Positions 6,621 through 14,098 of a DNA stretch of 26,553 nt are shown in pieces; position 1 is the first letter of the stretch, and each line of letters begins with the position of its first letter. The stretch is from Anaerolineaceae bacterium (GTDB taxonomy: Bacteria; Chloroflexota; Anaerolineae; Anaerolineales; Villigracilaceae), in contig VFKQ01000173.1 of NCBI GenBank assembly GCA_009885445.1, positions 1 through 26,553 of the forward strand, written 5' to 3'. The translations under genes and the position numbers were made by a program. The notes below the pieces were generated by a model. That model was not told where the DNA came from. It saw only the letters and a program-made list of their open reading frames with translations, and did not search any database.

Positions 6621-7333
6621 TCGATAAACTTGCGGTCTTTGTCGGAAAGTTCGGCTTTGTTTAGTAAGTCGGGGCGGCGTTGGAGGGTGCGCAATAACGA
6701 TTGCTCGCGGCGCCATTGATTAATTTTGGCATGGTCGCCGGAGAGCAAAATTTCGGGCACGGACTGGCCGCGAAATTCGGGCGGACGGGTGTAGTGCGGA
6801 TACTCGAGCAGGCCGCTGGCGTGCGAGTCATCTTCGGCGCCGGTGGGGTCGCCGAGAGCGCCCGGGAGCAGACGAGTGAGCGCGTCAATCAGAATCAGCG
6901 CGGGGAGTTCGCCGCCGGTGAGCACGTAGTCGCCGATGGAGATTTCGTCGGTGACGAGGTTCGTGCGGATACGTTCGTCGAAGCCTTCGTAGCGGCCACA
7001 GATTAACGCGATGTGTTCGTGCGCGGATAACTCGCGGGCCACGGTTTGCGTGAAGACTCGTCCCTGAGGGGTGAGCATAATTATGGGCAACCCGTCTCGG
7101 GCGGGGCCGAGAACGGATTCGACGGCGGCGAAGATCGGCTCGGGCTTCATCACCATGCCTCCCCCGCCACCGAAGGGTGTGTCGTCGGTGGTGTGATGTT
7201 TGTCGCTGGCCCAGTCGCGGATGTTGTGCAGGCGCACGTTGATTAGTCCGCTTTGGCGGGCGCGTTGCAGGATGCTACTTTCGAGATAGGCGGGGAAGAC
7301 TTCGGGGAGCAGGGTGAAGACGTCGAATTGCAT
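6599..7333 (-). CDS. trmD: tRNA (guanine37-N1)-methyltransferase
   Basis: The 244-residue protein is a clear TrmD, which methylates G37 of tRNAs reading CNN codons using S-adenosylmethionine and prevents frameshifting. Conserved features are MQFDVFTLLPEVF at the N-terminus, DDTPFGGGGGMVMKPEP at residues 50-66, the knot region ICGRYEGFDERI at 111-122, GDYVLTGGELPALILIDA at 134-151, and the later DDSHASGLLEYPHYTRP with the catalytic Asp region. Length is normal. It is not in the usual rpsP-rimM-trmD-rplS cluster; its downstream neighbours are transporter genes. No Shine-Dalgarno is visible, and a TGCTAAAAT extended -10 ends 7 bases before the ATG, which suggests a leaderless message. The C-terminal codons are made of heptamer repeat. 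Confidence 0.97.
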   Translation of the reverse strand: MQFDVFTLLPEVFPAYLESSILQRARQSGLINVRLHNIRDWASDKHHTTDDTPFGGGGGMVMKPEPIFAAVESVLGPARDGLPIIMLTPQGRVFTQTVARELSAHEHIALICGRYEGFDERIRTNLVTDEISIGDYVLTGGELPALILIDALTRLLPGALGDPTGAEDDSHASGLLEYPHYTRPPEFRGQSVPEILLSGDHAKINQWRREQSLLRTLQRRPDLLNKAELSDKDRKFIETLTRNS

Positions 7334-7340
7334 GAGAGGG

Positions 7341-7349
7341 ATTTTAGCA
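7341..7349 (-). promoter_or_regulatory. Extended -10 promoter directly before trmD
   Basis: Minus strand reads TGCTAAAAT, an extended -10 element, with only 7 bases (CCCTCTC) between it and the trmD ATG. A start point at or next to the A of ATG is implied. No good -35 hexamer is visible. Confidence 0.55.
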
Positions 7350-7384
7350 TAATAATTTTTTCACTACGAAGCGCGAGTTGTCTG

Positions 7385-7430
7385 TCCTTCGACTGCGCGC
7401 TGAGTACAGTCGCTCCGCTCACATTGTCCC
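7385..7430. repeat. Possible dispersed CCTTCGACTGCGC-type element
   Basis: The stretch TCCTTCGACTGCGCGCTGAG followed by TACAGTCGCTCCGCTC has the inverted-repeat character of short dispersed elements. A shorter similar piece, CTTTCGACTGCGCTC, is at 10254-10268. It lies in the trmD upstream region, which has no other gene. Confidence 0.35.
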
Positions 7431-7467
7431 GATACAATTACGGGAGGACGCTGGCAGTTTATTTTAG

Positions 7468-7665
7468 CTAGGTTATTTGAATCGAAAACGGCGAGGCGAG
7501 ACCAAAGCCCGGGTGAAAGTAGACCTTGCTCGGGCGGACGTAGTATCCGCTGTCAGCGAGATCGCTCGGCGGGGCGTTGCGCACTTTTAGAAAAAGAGCC
7601 AGCACAGCGACGGTGCACAAACCGAAGATTGCAAGAATCGCGATGAGCCATTTTTTAGTTTTCAT
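7468..7665 (-). CDS. Small single-pass membrane protein, unknown function
   Basis: From the ATG at 7665 the product is 65 residues: MKTKKWLIAILAIFGLCTVA begins a single hydrophobic segment (about residues 6-25), followed by a short polar tail with YYVRPSKVYFHPGFG. It overlaps the 3' end of the nuclease gene by 11 bases, so it may be translationally coupled to it. A GTG start at 7683 would add six residues. The tail resembles the beginning of a larger extracytoplasmic domain, so the gene may be a truncated remnant. No family recognised. Confidence 0.5.
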   Translation of the reverse strand: MKTKKWLIAILAIFGLCTVAVLALFLKVRNAPPSDLADSGYYVRPSKVYFHPGFGLASPFSIQIT

Positions 7666-8584
7666 TGGTAAACGCCGCTTCACTCAACTGATGCCCGCAG
7701 TATCTCGCCCATAGAAGCATAGTCAATTCTCGCTGTTCCCAACGTATGGTTAATTGTTGAATATTTTCTAGAAATTCCCGGAACGTTATAACGCGGAATT
7801 TTGACTTCCCGTCTTTCAACATGCCTTGAAATTCTGTGGCTATATTCTGCGCATCATGATCATTTTGATCGCAGAACAAACCCGTAAACACAAAATCATA
7901 TTCGTGATTTTGAACTAATGCTTCAGCTATCAGTTGATTTCGAAAGAGCTGGTTGAATTTTGACGCAATAAAATTTTCATACGGTGCTTTGAACGCTGTG
8001 CCCTTACCCTTATTATAGATTTGGAGATATTCATCCCTATCGTATTCCTTCGCAGAAAAAGTATCGGTGTATTTGCATTCGATACCCAATAATCCCTTCT
8101 TGTCTCCGGACATTACTTCAAAAGCCACATCAAAGGCAGAGTTGTCTTTTGTGTATCTATTTTCTGGGGCAAATTCGAATTTGACATCCAGTACTTTCGT
8201 AAACTCGGGGTAGAAACGCTTTAGAAATTCCAGGGCAAGCGCGAGATCTAGCTTAAGCTCGCCAAAAAAATTAAAACAAAGCGGCTGGCTGGATAACAAA
8301 TTGTTGAACAACCGATTCTCTTCGAGGATGCCCGAACCAAGTGCTTTTCTTTCTTGGATTGTTTTATTAACAGCGGTAATTATATTTTTTGACAGGAAAT
8401 TCTTAAGATTAATCCGTCCGTCTAGGATGGTATTCCCGATTTGCTCATTCGCCTTTACGGGATGGTTACCAGGGGTTTCTACCAGCACAAATGCTCGCCA
8501 CCAGGCTTGATGGAAACGAATCCTTTTTTTAGACCCGCTTTCGGACGGCAAATCGCCAATGAATTTCTTTATTTCATATCTCAT
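7655..8584 (-). CDS. PGN_0703-like PD-(D/E)XK restriction endonuclease-like protein
   Basis: About 309 residues from the ATG at 8584 (a TTG at 8608 would add eight). The central part shows a PD-(D/E)XK nuclease core: SAFDVAFEV supplies the Asp and, after a short loop, GLLGIECKYTDTF supplies the E-x-K. The N-terminal RIRFHQAWWRAFVL and the QPLCFNFFGELKLDL segment match my recollection of the PGN_0703-like restriction-endonuclease family. No methyltransferase or specificity gene is nearby, so it is an orphan. The gene is clearly richer in A and T, with codon use unlike its neighbours, which points to horizontal acquisition. A weak GGAAGG lies about 10 bases before the chosen ATG. Whether it cuts DNA is not known from sequence. 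Confidence 0.7.
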   Translation of the reverse strand: MRYEIKKFIGDLPSESGSKKRIRFHQAWWRAFVLVETPGNHPVKANEQIGNTILDGRINLKNFLSKNIITAVNKTIQERKALGSGILEENRLFNNLLSSQPLCFNFFGELKLDLALALEFLKRFYPEFTKVLDVKFEFAPENRYTKDNSAFDVAFEVMSGDKKGLLGIECKYTDTFSAKEYDRDEYLQIYNKGKGTAFKAPYENFIASKFNQLFRNQLIAEALVQNHEYDFVFTGLFCDQNDHDAQNIATEFQGMLKDGKSKFRVITFREFLENIQQLTIRWEQRELTMLLWARYCGHQLSEAAFTNEN

Positions 8585-8693
8585 CGAATAAAGCCCTTCC
8601 GAATCCAAAGCATGTTAGTGTCGCTACGAGTGCGCGAGCTTGAATAATGCTATTTTATCAATCATCCCATGCAAGAAGGAGATTCCATCGGCC

Positions 8694-8798
8694 CTATTTC
8701 TTCAAAACCATTCCTTCAACTTCGTGCAAAATTTTTTCCAATGTTGGGACCGTGGAAGAGATCACCTCTCCCTTGAACTGAAAATACTGCTCAATCAA
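8694..8798 (-). pseudogene. Possible C-terminal remnant of a TumE/DUF6516-type toxin gene
   Basis: Directly overlapping the stop of the antitoxin-like gene, a 34-codon frame opens with TTG and reads LIEQYFQFKGEVISSTVPTL and then EKILHEVEGMVLKK before a stop. The pattern G-x-VI-SS-x-x-PTLE-x-(I/V)L-x-E(V/I)E is what I recall at the C-terminus of DUF6516 (TumE-type) toxins, which follow small antitoxin genes of the kind seen here. The bulk of such a toxin (about 80-90 residues) is missing, as after an internal deletion. This is an inference from a short match; it could also be a chance ORF. Confidence 0.35.
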
Positions 8799-9081
8799 TT
8801 TCCGCCTCGCCGAGGGACTGGTACTGCCCTTCAAGCAAACGCAAGGCGGCGAGTTCCATGCTCCAGTCTATGCTGTCCATCGTTTCAGGAATTTCATTCG
8901 CCTGCAATTTTTTCTCAAACTCCGCCGCCGACATGCCGCCGCGTTGCTCGAATTGTGCAATGCGCTCTTTTGTGCGCGCAATGCCATGTTCGAGGGCTTT
9001 CAATTGATTGCGCATTGCGAACTCAAGCAGAGGCTTAAGCGATTCGTCCGCCGTGGCTTTAATGACAACTTCCTGCAACAT
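8791..9081 (-). CDS. Small soluble protein, probable antitoxin of a toxin-antitoxin pair
   Basis: The 96-residue protein begins MLQEVVIKATADESLKPLLE and is predicted mostly helical and charged, with a coiled-coil-prone middle (QLKALEHGIARTKERIAQFE). The motif F-E-K-K-L-Q-x-N-E-I-x-E-x-M-x-x-I-D-W followed by ALRLLEGQYQSL resembles small proteins that precede DUF6516 (TumE-type) toxin genes in cyanobacteria and Chloroflexota. The downstream toxin frame appears reduced to a stub. AGGA lies 8 bases before the ATG, and the gene sits in the AT-richer accessory patch next to a nuclease gene, with ruvB upstream. Function is inferred; it may be simply a conserved protein of unknown role. Confidence 0.6.
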   Translation of the reverse strand: MLQEVVIKATADESLKPLLEFAMRNQLKALEHGIARTKERIAQFEQRGGMSAAEFEKKLQANEIPETMDSIDWSMELAALRLLEGQYQSLGEAEID

Positions 9082-9135
9082 AATGATTTCCTTTCTTGGG
9101 TCTGACCTTTAACGCTCGACTTTCGACTTTTTGCC

Positions 9136-10158
9136 TCACAACAACCGCGCCTGTCCTTGCTCGCGATACTCAAAACCCAAATGCTCATACGCGGACTTGG
9201 TCGCGACGCGTCCCTGCGGGGTGCGATCTAAGAAGCCGAGTTGTAAAAGATACGGCTCGACCACGTCCATGATCGTGTCCTGCTCTTCGCTGATGGAGGC
9301 GGCGATGGTGTTCAGCCCCACAGGGCCGCCGTTATATTTTTCAATGATGGTACTCAGCACGCGGCGGTCCACGTCATCGAGGCCGAGCGGGTCCACTTGC
9401 AGGAGGTCTAATGCTTCTTTTGCAATCTTGGAATTAACTTTCCCGTCCGCTCTCACTTGGGCGAAGTCGCGCACGCGACGCAGAAGTCGCAACGCAACAC
9501 GCGGAGTCCCTCGCGCACGCTGGGCGATCTCTTCGATGCCGCTTTCGTCAATCGGCACTTTCAACATGCCCGCGGCGCGCTTGACGATCGCCTGCATCGC
9601 GGCAATGTCATAATAGTCCAGCCGATAAACCGCGCCGAAGCGCGCCCTGAGCGGAGCCGTCACGAGGGCCAGCCTCGTCGTCGCACCGACCACGGTAAAG
9701 CGCGGAAGTTTGAGCCGTATCGAACGGGCGGACGGCCCTTTGCCGATGACGATGTCCAACGCGTAATCTTCCATCGCGGGGTAGAGCACTTCCTCCACGG
9801 CGCGGCCCAAACGGTGGACTTCATCAATGAAGAGCACGTCACCCGCTCGCAGGTTGGTGAGGATCGCGGCCAGATCTCCGGCGCGCTCGATGACGGGGCC
9901 AGCAGTGATTTTGATATTCACGCCCATCTCGTTGGCGACCACGTGCGCGAGAGTGGTCTTGCCCAACCCGGGCGGACCGTAAAATAAAACATGGTCAAGC
10001 GCCTCGCCGCGTTTCTTCGCCGCCGAAAGCAAAATGGACAGGTTTTCTTTCACCTGCTCCTGCCCGATTAAATCGGACAGCATCTGCGGGCGCAAGGCGT
10101 TGTCTACGCGGTCATCTGGTTTGGCTTCAGGGTCGAGGGGACGCGGTTTGGAGGGCAT
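9136..10158 (-). CDS. ruvB: Holliday junction branch migration helicase RuvB
   Basis: A full-length 340-residue RuvB, the AAA+ motor that drives branch migration of Holliday junctions with RuvA in recombinational repair. Walker A is GPPGLGKTT at residues 61-69; Walker B is LFIDEVHRL near 108-116; GATTRLALVTAPLRARFG near 157-174 holds sensor and arginine-finger residues; the C-terminal winged-helix part includes GPVGLNTIAASISEE and GFLDRTPQGRVAT. RuvA and RuvC are not adjacent. There is no Shine-Dalgarno; a TATAAT lies 7 bases before the ATG, suggesting a leaderless transcript. A dyad GACT-GCC-AGTC just upstream of the promoter could be a regulator site, but no known SOS box is recognised. Confidence 0.97.
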   Translation of the reverse strand: MPSKPRPLDPEAKPDDRVDNALRPQMLSDLIGQEQVKENLSILLSAAKKRGEALDHVLFYGPPGLGKTTLAHVVANEMGVNIKITAGPVIERAGDLAAILTNLRAGDVLFIDEVHRLGRAVEEVLYPAMEDYALDIVIGKGPSARSIRLKLPRFTVVGATTRLALVTAPLRARFGAVYRLDYYDIAAMQAIVKRAAGMLKVPIDESGIEEIAQRARGTPRVALRLLRRVRDFAQVRADGKVNSKIAKEALDLLQVDPLGLDDVDRRVLSTIIEKYNGGPVGLNTIAASISEEQDTIMDVVEPYLLQLGFLDRTPQGRVATKSAYEHLGFEYREQGQARLL

Positions 10159-10165
10159 GAGCGGG

Positions 10166-10171
10166 ATTATA
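10166..10171 (-). promoter_or_regulatory. -10 element directly before ruvB
   Basis: A perfect TATAAT on the minus strand, separated by 7 bases (CCCGCTC) from the ruvB ATG. The arrangement copies that at trmD and implies transcription starting at or beside the start codon. No convincing -35 hexamer is seen at the proper distance. Confidence 0.6.
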
Positions 10172-10201
10172 ACTGGTCGGACTGCCAGTCAGACTTACGA
10201 A

Positions 10202-10229
10202 AACTTCCCACACAATTGTGTGGGAAGTT
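10202..10229 (-). terminator. Terminator of the exporter operon (28-bp perfect palindrome)
   Basis: A perfect palindrome, stem AACTTCCCACACAA with its complement, followed on the minus strand by TTTTCG. It lies downstream of the HlyD-type gene and upstream of the ruvB promoter, so it should end exporter transcription and insulate ruvB. In DNA form it is also a perfect dyad and could bind a dimeric protein. Confidence 0.7.
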
Positions 10230-10265
10230 ACTTCATCACAGAACAACCGCCGCCTTTCGACTGCG

Positions 10266-10314
10266 CTCGTCCGTGTTTACGTGTCTACTTGTCTACCTGT
10301 TTCCATGCCTACTG
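10266..10314. repeat. 8-bp periodic repeat (GTAGACAA type)
   Basis: On the minus strand, octamers GTAGACAA, GTAGACAC and GTAAACAC follow each other, flanked by looser copies. The array begins right after the stop codon of the HlyD-type gene and overlaps its last codons. Confidence 0.6.
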
Positions 10315-11433
10315 CACCGGCTCAAACGTCACTTCAATCGTCATGCCCCACAGCGCGCGCGGATCAATCTCGTCGACTTTTATTTTCACGCGATACAACA
10401 CATCGCCGCCTTGCAACACAAAGGCCTGACCAATCGATTCGACCACGCCGGTCATATTTGAATCTGGCAATGCGTCTGGCACGAGCGAAACAATTTGGCC
10501 GAGCGCAATCTTAACTACTTCGAGTTCAGTTAAGTCAGTCGTCTCCACATACCACGCGCTCGTGTCCGCGATTTTCACGACCCACGTTTCGGGGCCAACT
10601 TGATCGCCCAGCGAAATATTTACATCCATCACTGTGCCATCAAATGGCGCGACAATTGCAAACGCAGACGCATTCGCTTTCGCCGCAGTCAGGCGCGCAT
10701 CCACCAGCGCAAGTTTTTCGCGGTCGGGGCCGTTCAATGAATTTTCATAAACACGTTTCGCTTCGGCTTCTGCCGTCAGCGCGGCGTCCAACGCGACGCG
10801 CACCGAATCGCGTTCGCGCGTAATCGAGTCCACTTTGCGCAAGGCTTCGTTGTAATCTTCCTGCGCGGTTTCCAAATTGCTCTCCGCATTCTGGCGGCGC
10901 GAATCGGCTTCGGGCAAATCTTTATATTCGTCAAACTTCGCCTGCGCCTCGGTCAGGTCATCGAGACGATTCTGCACTTCATCTTCGGCGCTGGCAATCC
11001 GCGTTTCAATGTTATCCAGACTCAACCCCTCCCAGCGACGTTCCGCCGCCGCGCGCTGACTCTGCGCGGTCATGTACGCCTGCCAGGCCTGCGCGGAATA
11101 TGACGGCGCATTACGCACGAAATCATCATAAGATTGTTGAGCGCTGACCAGTTCCAACTGCGCCGCCGCAAACGCCGCATCCGACTCGCCCCCGAGGCGG
11201 GCGAGCACATCCCCGGCCTTAACCACGTCCCCAATTTTTACGCTCACATCGACGACCGTCCCGCGCGCCTGAAACGCCAGCGTCGCCTCCTGCGCCGGGA
11301 CGAGGCGTCCCTCCGCAATGACCGCGCTCGGAGACGCGACAGCATTCTCGGCGACAGGCGTCACCGTCGCGGAGGGTGCGCACGCGGCGAGGGTCAATGT
11401 CAAAACAAAAAACAAAACGGTAATTTTTTTCAT
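10309..11433 (-). CDS. HlyD/MacA-type adaptor lipoprotein of an ABC exporter
   Basis: The 374-residue product has a signal peptide ending in the lipobox LAAC (Cys18). Residues about 40-80 and 260-300 form the two halves of a biotinyl-lipoyl-like barrel (EGRLVPAQEATLAFQARGTV; AFAIVAPFDGTVMDVNISLG), separated by a long Ala/Glu/Arg-rich coiled-coil hairpin (about 90-250). A beta-barrel region follows (TTDLTELEVVKIALGQ) with the end KVDEIDPRALWGMTIEVTF. This is the layout of periplasmic adaptor or membrane-fusion proteins that work with MacB/FtsX permeases. AAGGA lies 8 bases before the ATG. It is the last gene of the ATPase-ATPase-permease-adaptor operon. No TolC-like gene is near, so it may act at a single membrane. 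Confidence 0.9.
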   Translation of the reverse strand: MKKITVLFFVLTLTLAACAPSATVTPVAENAVASPSAVIAEGRLVPAQEATLAFQARGTVVDVSVKIGDVVKAGDVLARLGGESDAAFAAAQLELVSAQQSYDDFVRNAPSYSAQAWQAYMTAQSQRAAAERRWEGLSLDNIETRIASAEDEVQNRLDDLTEAQAKFDEYKDLPEADSRRQNAESNLETAQEDYNEALRKVDSITRERDSVRVALDAALTAEAEAKRVYENSLNGPDREKLALVDARLTAAKANASAFAIVAPFDGTVMDVNISLGDQVGPETWVVKIADTSAWYVETTDLTELEVVKIALGQIVSLVPDALPDSNMTGVVESIGQAFVLQGGDVLYRVKIKVDEIDPRALWGMTIEVTFEPVQ

Positions 11434-11455
11434 GGTTGATTCCTTTTTGGTTATC

Positions 11456-11484
11456 GTAGGGGCACGGCGGCGCCGTGCCCCTAC
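11456..11484. repeat. GTAGGGGC palindrome, short form
   Basis: Perfect inverted repeat: arm GTAGGGGCACGGC, 3-base loop, and the complementary arm. The same GTAGGGGC end occurs in a longer element at 21706-21799, which suggests a common dispersed family of non-coding palindromes. It lies between the permease and the adaptor gene, where it could also shape message decay or partial termination. Confidence 0.7.
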
Positions 11485-11510
11485 AGATGATTTGCTCAGG
11501 GTGCTGAATT

Positions 11511-11573
11511 ACTATTTACCACTTACTTTTCACTACTCATTGTTCTCTATTCTCTATTCTCTATTCCCGGCTC
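11511..11573. repeat. 7-bp tandem array after the FtsX permease gene (nine units)
   Basis: Nine heptamers in one register; the early ones are ACTTTTC/ACTACTC type and the later ones TCTATTC three times in a row. The array ends 2 bases before the permease stop codon. It is another example of a changed unit in an unchanged register. Confidence 0.82.
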
Positions 11574-11575
11574 TC

Positions 11576-14011
11576 TTATTCATACGCAAGAACCTCACGG
11601 ATGGTGAGCCGCGCCGCGTTGCGCGCGGGCAAAATCGAAGCCACCGTGGAAAGCACCAGCAGAAGCGCCAGCCAGATGAGATAGCCCTGCCAGGTGAAGT
11701 GTGTGGCAAGCGGCGATTCAAACACAGCCACGCTGATGATCCACGAAAGCAGATAAGTGATCGGCACCGAAATCACAATTGCCAGCGCAAACGAAATCAT
11801 GCCAATCACCAGCCCCTCGGCAATGACGGTGCGCATCACCGCGCGGTCATCTGCGCCGATGGCGCGCGTGATGCCGATCTCGCGCGTGCGCTCGAGCACG
11901 TTCATGCCCATCGTGCCAGCCAGGCCCATCGAGCCGACGACCGCAGTCAGAATCGCCATGATCAGCAAAAACGTCACCAGCGTGTCGAGACTCTCGGCGG
12001 CTGAGTCGAGCGAAGCCAAACCCGATTGCGACGAGCGCACTTTGAAACCTGCGTCGCGAAAATAGCGGTCCAGTTTTTCGGCCATCAAATCTTGCGTGGC
12101 GCGGTCATGTGGATTGGTGACGATGCGAAACGAAAACGAGCGATTGATCATGTTTGAAATCTGCGCGGAATAATCCAGCGGCATGTAGGCCAGAATGCCA
12201 TCGCGCCCAACAAACTTGAAGAGGCCCACCACTTCCCAATGCTCCACGCGCCCATTGATATTCATCGGCAAAAGGTCGCCGGGTTGAATGTTTGGATAAT
12301 AATTCAGAATCGCTTCACTAATTGCCAGTTTGCGTTCATCCCCCAATTTGATGAAACGACCCGCGCTAATAATCGGTTTGATCAACTCACTATCGGCAGG
12401 CGGCGCCAGAATATTTAAATTATCTATCACCGCGCCCTGCTCGTCCAAAAGCTCGGCGCCCGCAAACTGCCAGCCTTCCACGGTGCTCACGCCCGGCACT
12501 TGCAATGCAAATTGTTTCACCTCATCAATGTAATACGGCTGGTCAAAATCGAGAGTCACATCCGCGCGGAAATATTGTCCGATAGAGTCGATGTAATCGT
12601 CCAGGGTGACGCGCACATTGAACACGCCGATGAAAATCGCGCCGCCCATCGTCAGCGTGAAGAGAGTCAGCGCGAGGCGGCCTCGGCGGCGAAAAGTATT
12701 GCGCAGAGAAATGACAAAGGGACGCGGGATGTGGATTCCGCGACGGGCGAGGAAAATGACCGCTTGAGTCTGAACCCGCTCCCAGCGCGTCATCGAAGCG
12801 GGATCGCCCGTTGAGCGGGTGTCCCCCTCCCGCGCCGAGTCGCCGCTGAGGGCGGTCAACACCGTCACGCGCGATCCGCCAATGACGGGAATTAATCCGG
12901 CCAGCAATGGAACGAGGATGCCGACCAGAAATTGAATCAACAATGCCGATGGCACGATGCGATAACCGAGCAGACCAAAGCCAAGTTTGCCCGCCAGGAA
13001 AGTGGCCAGACCATACGCGCCGCCGCCGCCGAGTGGAACAGCAACCGCGAGGGCCAGCACACTGAAAGCGAGAATCAAAACCAAATACATCGCCAGCACT
13101 TGACGGTTGTCGCCGCCGACAAGTTTGATCACGCCGATGTGACGCATGTGTTGATTGAGCAAGGCGTTGAGCGTGTTGGCAATTAACGAACTCGAAAGAA
13201 AAACAATGAGGATGCCCAGCGCCATCAAAATGCCGAGCACCGCGTTGACGGTGTCGGCCAGCGGATGTTTATGCGTTTCAGAAAATCGCGTGCGGAAAAC
13301 CGGAAAGCCATTTTTCTCGAGCTTGGATTTTAAGTCTGCGCCGACGATGCGAATGTGTTCGAGATCATCCTGCCCCTCGCTGACGAGCACAAGCGCACGA
13401 TTGTAAAGTTGCGGCTGGCGCAAGGTGGGCATGCTAGACATGTGAATGTAAGCCGTTGACGGCGCAAGGAAATCTCCGGCGCCAGTGCTGGCGTCTTGCA
13501 CAATGCCGACGATTAACAAAGTTTTTACTGTGCCGTCAGCCAGTTCAATCGAAAGGGGGTCGCCGACCTGCGCTTTGATATTTTCCAATACATCTTTTTC
13601 GAGCAGAATCTGATTCTTGTCCGCGATGGAAGCGCCCTCTACTGGCGCGAGCAAGTTGACTCGGTTCTGCGCAAAGTCATCCAGCGCGACAATATCCAGC
13701 GTGACCCACTTATCGTTGGCGGCAGTGCGCACGCGAAAGTTGACCACACGCCGCCCCTCGGCATCTGCAATGCCCGCCGAGTTGCGAATTGATGCCAACG
13801 TGTCGGCGTTGAAGTCGGCCAGGCGCAATTCAATATTGCCCGGATGGTTGGCCGCGTAGCTGACGCTCATATCGCTTTGGATAATCTTATACGCGCCCGA
13901 GATGACTCCAATGGAAAACACGCCGACTGCAATAGAAAATACCACCAGCAGGGTGCGGGCTTTGTTATCAAAAAGGTCGTGGAATACTTTGCGCCAACGG
14001 GGTCGGATCAT
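11576..14011 (-). CDS. FtsX/MacB-type ABC exporter permease, two-module
   Basis: The 811-residue protein has a transmembrane segment near residues 20-42, a large extracytoplasmic domain (about 43-255), three membrane segments (about 260-385) with an FtsX core (LNALLNQHMRHIGVIKLVGG), then a second copy: a membrane segment near 450, a second outer domain, and three final segments with NVLERTREIGITRAIGA and LPARNAARLTIREVLAYE. This duplicated layout is that of large MacB/LolC-family permeases (COG0577) that mechanotransduce rather than translocate. With two ATPases upstream and an adaptor downstream it forms a tripartite-type exporter; the cargo (peptide, lipoprotein or antibiotic) is not evident. 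No Shine-Dalgarno is seen before the ATG because the leader is a pyrimidine-rich heptamer stretch. Confidence 0.9.
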   Translation of the reverse strand: MIRPRWRKVFHDLFDNKARTLLVVFSIAVGVFSIGVISGAYKIIQSDMSVSYAANHPGNIELRLADFNADTLASIRNSAGIADAEGRRVVNFRVRTAANDKWVTLDIVALDDFAQNRVNLLAPVEGASIADKNQILLEKDVLENIKAQVGDPLSIELADGTVKTLLIVGIVQDASTGAGDFLAPSTAYIHMSSMPTLRQPQLYNRALVLVSEGQDDLEHIRIVGADLKSKLEKNGFPVFRTRFSETHKHPLADTVNAVLGILMALGILIVFLSSSLIANTLNALLNQHMRHIGVIKLVGGDNRQVLAMYLVLILAFSVLALAVAVPLGGGGAYGLATFLAGKLGFGLLGYRIVPSALLIQFLVGILVPLLAGLIPVIGGSRVTVLTALSGDSAREGDTRSTGDPASMTRWERVQTQAVIFLARRGIHIPRPFVISLRNTFRRRGRLALTLFTLTMGGAIFIGVFNVRVTLDDYIDSIGQYFRADVTLDFDQPYYIDEVKQFALQVPGVSTVEGWQFAGAELLDEQGAVIDNLNILAPPADSELIKPIISAGRFIKLGDERKLAISEAILNYYPNIQPGDLLPMNINGRVEHWEVVGLFKFVGRDGILAYMPLDYSAQISNMINRSFSFRIVTNPHDRATQDLMAEKLDRYFRDAGFKVRSSQSGLASLDSAAESLDTLVTFLLIMAILTAVVGSMGLAGTMGMNVLERTREIGITRAIGADDRAVMRTVIAEGLVIGMISFALAIVISVPITYLLSWIISVAVFESPLATHFTWQGYLIWLALLLVLSTVASILPARNAARLTIREVLAYE

Positions 14012-14021
14012 GGTTGAGGGA

Positions 14022-14049
14022 GAGAATAGGGAATAGGGAGTTAGGGCCT
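14022..14049. repeat. 7-bp tandem array before the FtsX permease gene (four units)
   Basis: Heptamers GAGAATA, GGGAATA, GGGAGTT and AGGGCCT in register, 10 bases upstream of the permease start codon (minus strand). They occupy the place where a Shine-Dalgarno would be. Confidence 0.65.
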
Positions 14050-14070
14050 GGAGACTATCTTACGGGTTTT

Positions 14071-14098
14071 GACTTTTCACTTTTCACTCTTCACTCTT
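14071..14098. repeat. 7-bp tandem array at the 3' end of the CNBD-ATPase gene (four units)
   Basis: Heptamers GACTTTT, CACTTTT and CACTCTT twice. The array spans the stop codon at 14084-14086 and codes for the C-terminal SKSEE of the ATPase. Confidence 0.75.

Noticed and set aside
6537..6716. 60-residue N-terminal extension of the MFS protein
   Set aside because: The extension is coded by the heptamer array and the antisense-like frame of the trmD end, with no hydrophobic or conserved part; an ATG with a GGAG is at 6536.
8640..9038. 132-residue plus-strand frame
   Set aside because: It is antisense to the antitoxin-like gene, has no Shine-Dalgarno or family features, and the minus-strand frame is better supported.
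10180..10200. SOS operator upstream of ruvB
   Set aside because: A short dyad (GACT-GCC-AGTC) is present, but it does not match a LexA box I can recognise, and a single site cannot support the claim.
11318..12004. 228-residue plus-strand frame
   Set aside because: It lies antisense to the HlyD-type and FtsX genes and across a heptamer array; low-complexity Arg/His/Gln composition and no family features.
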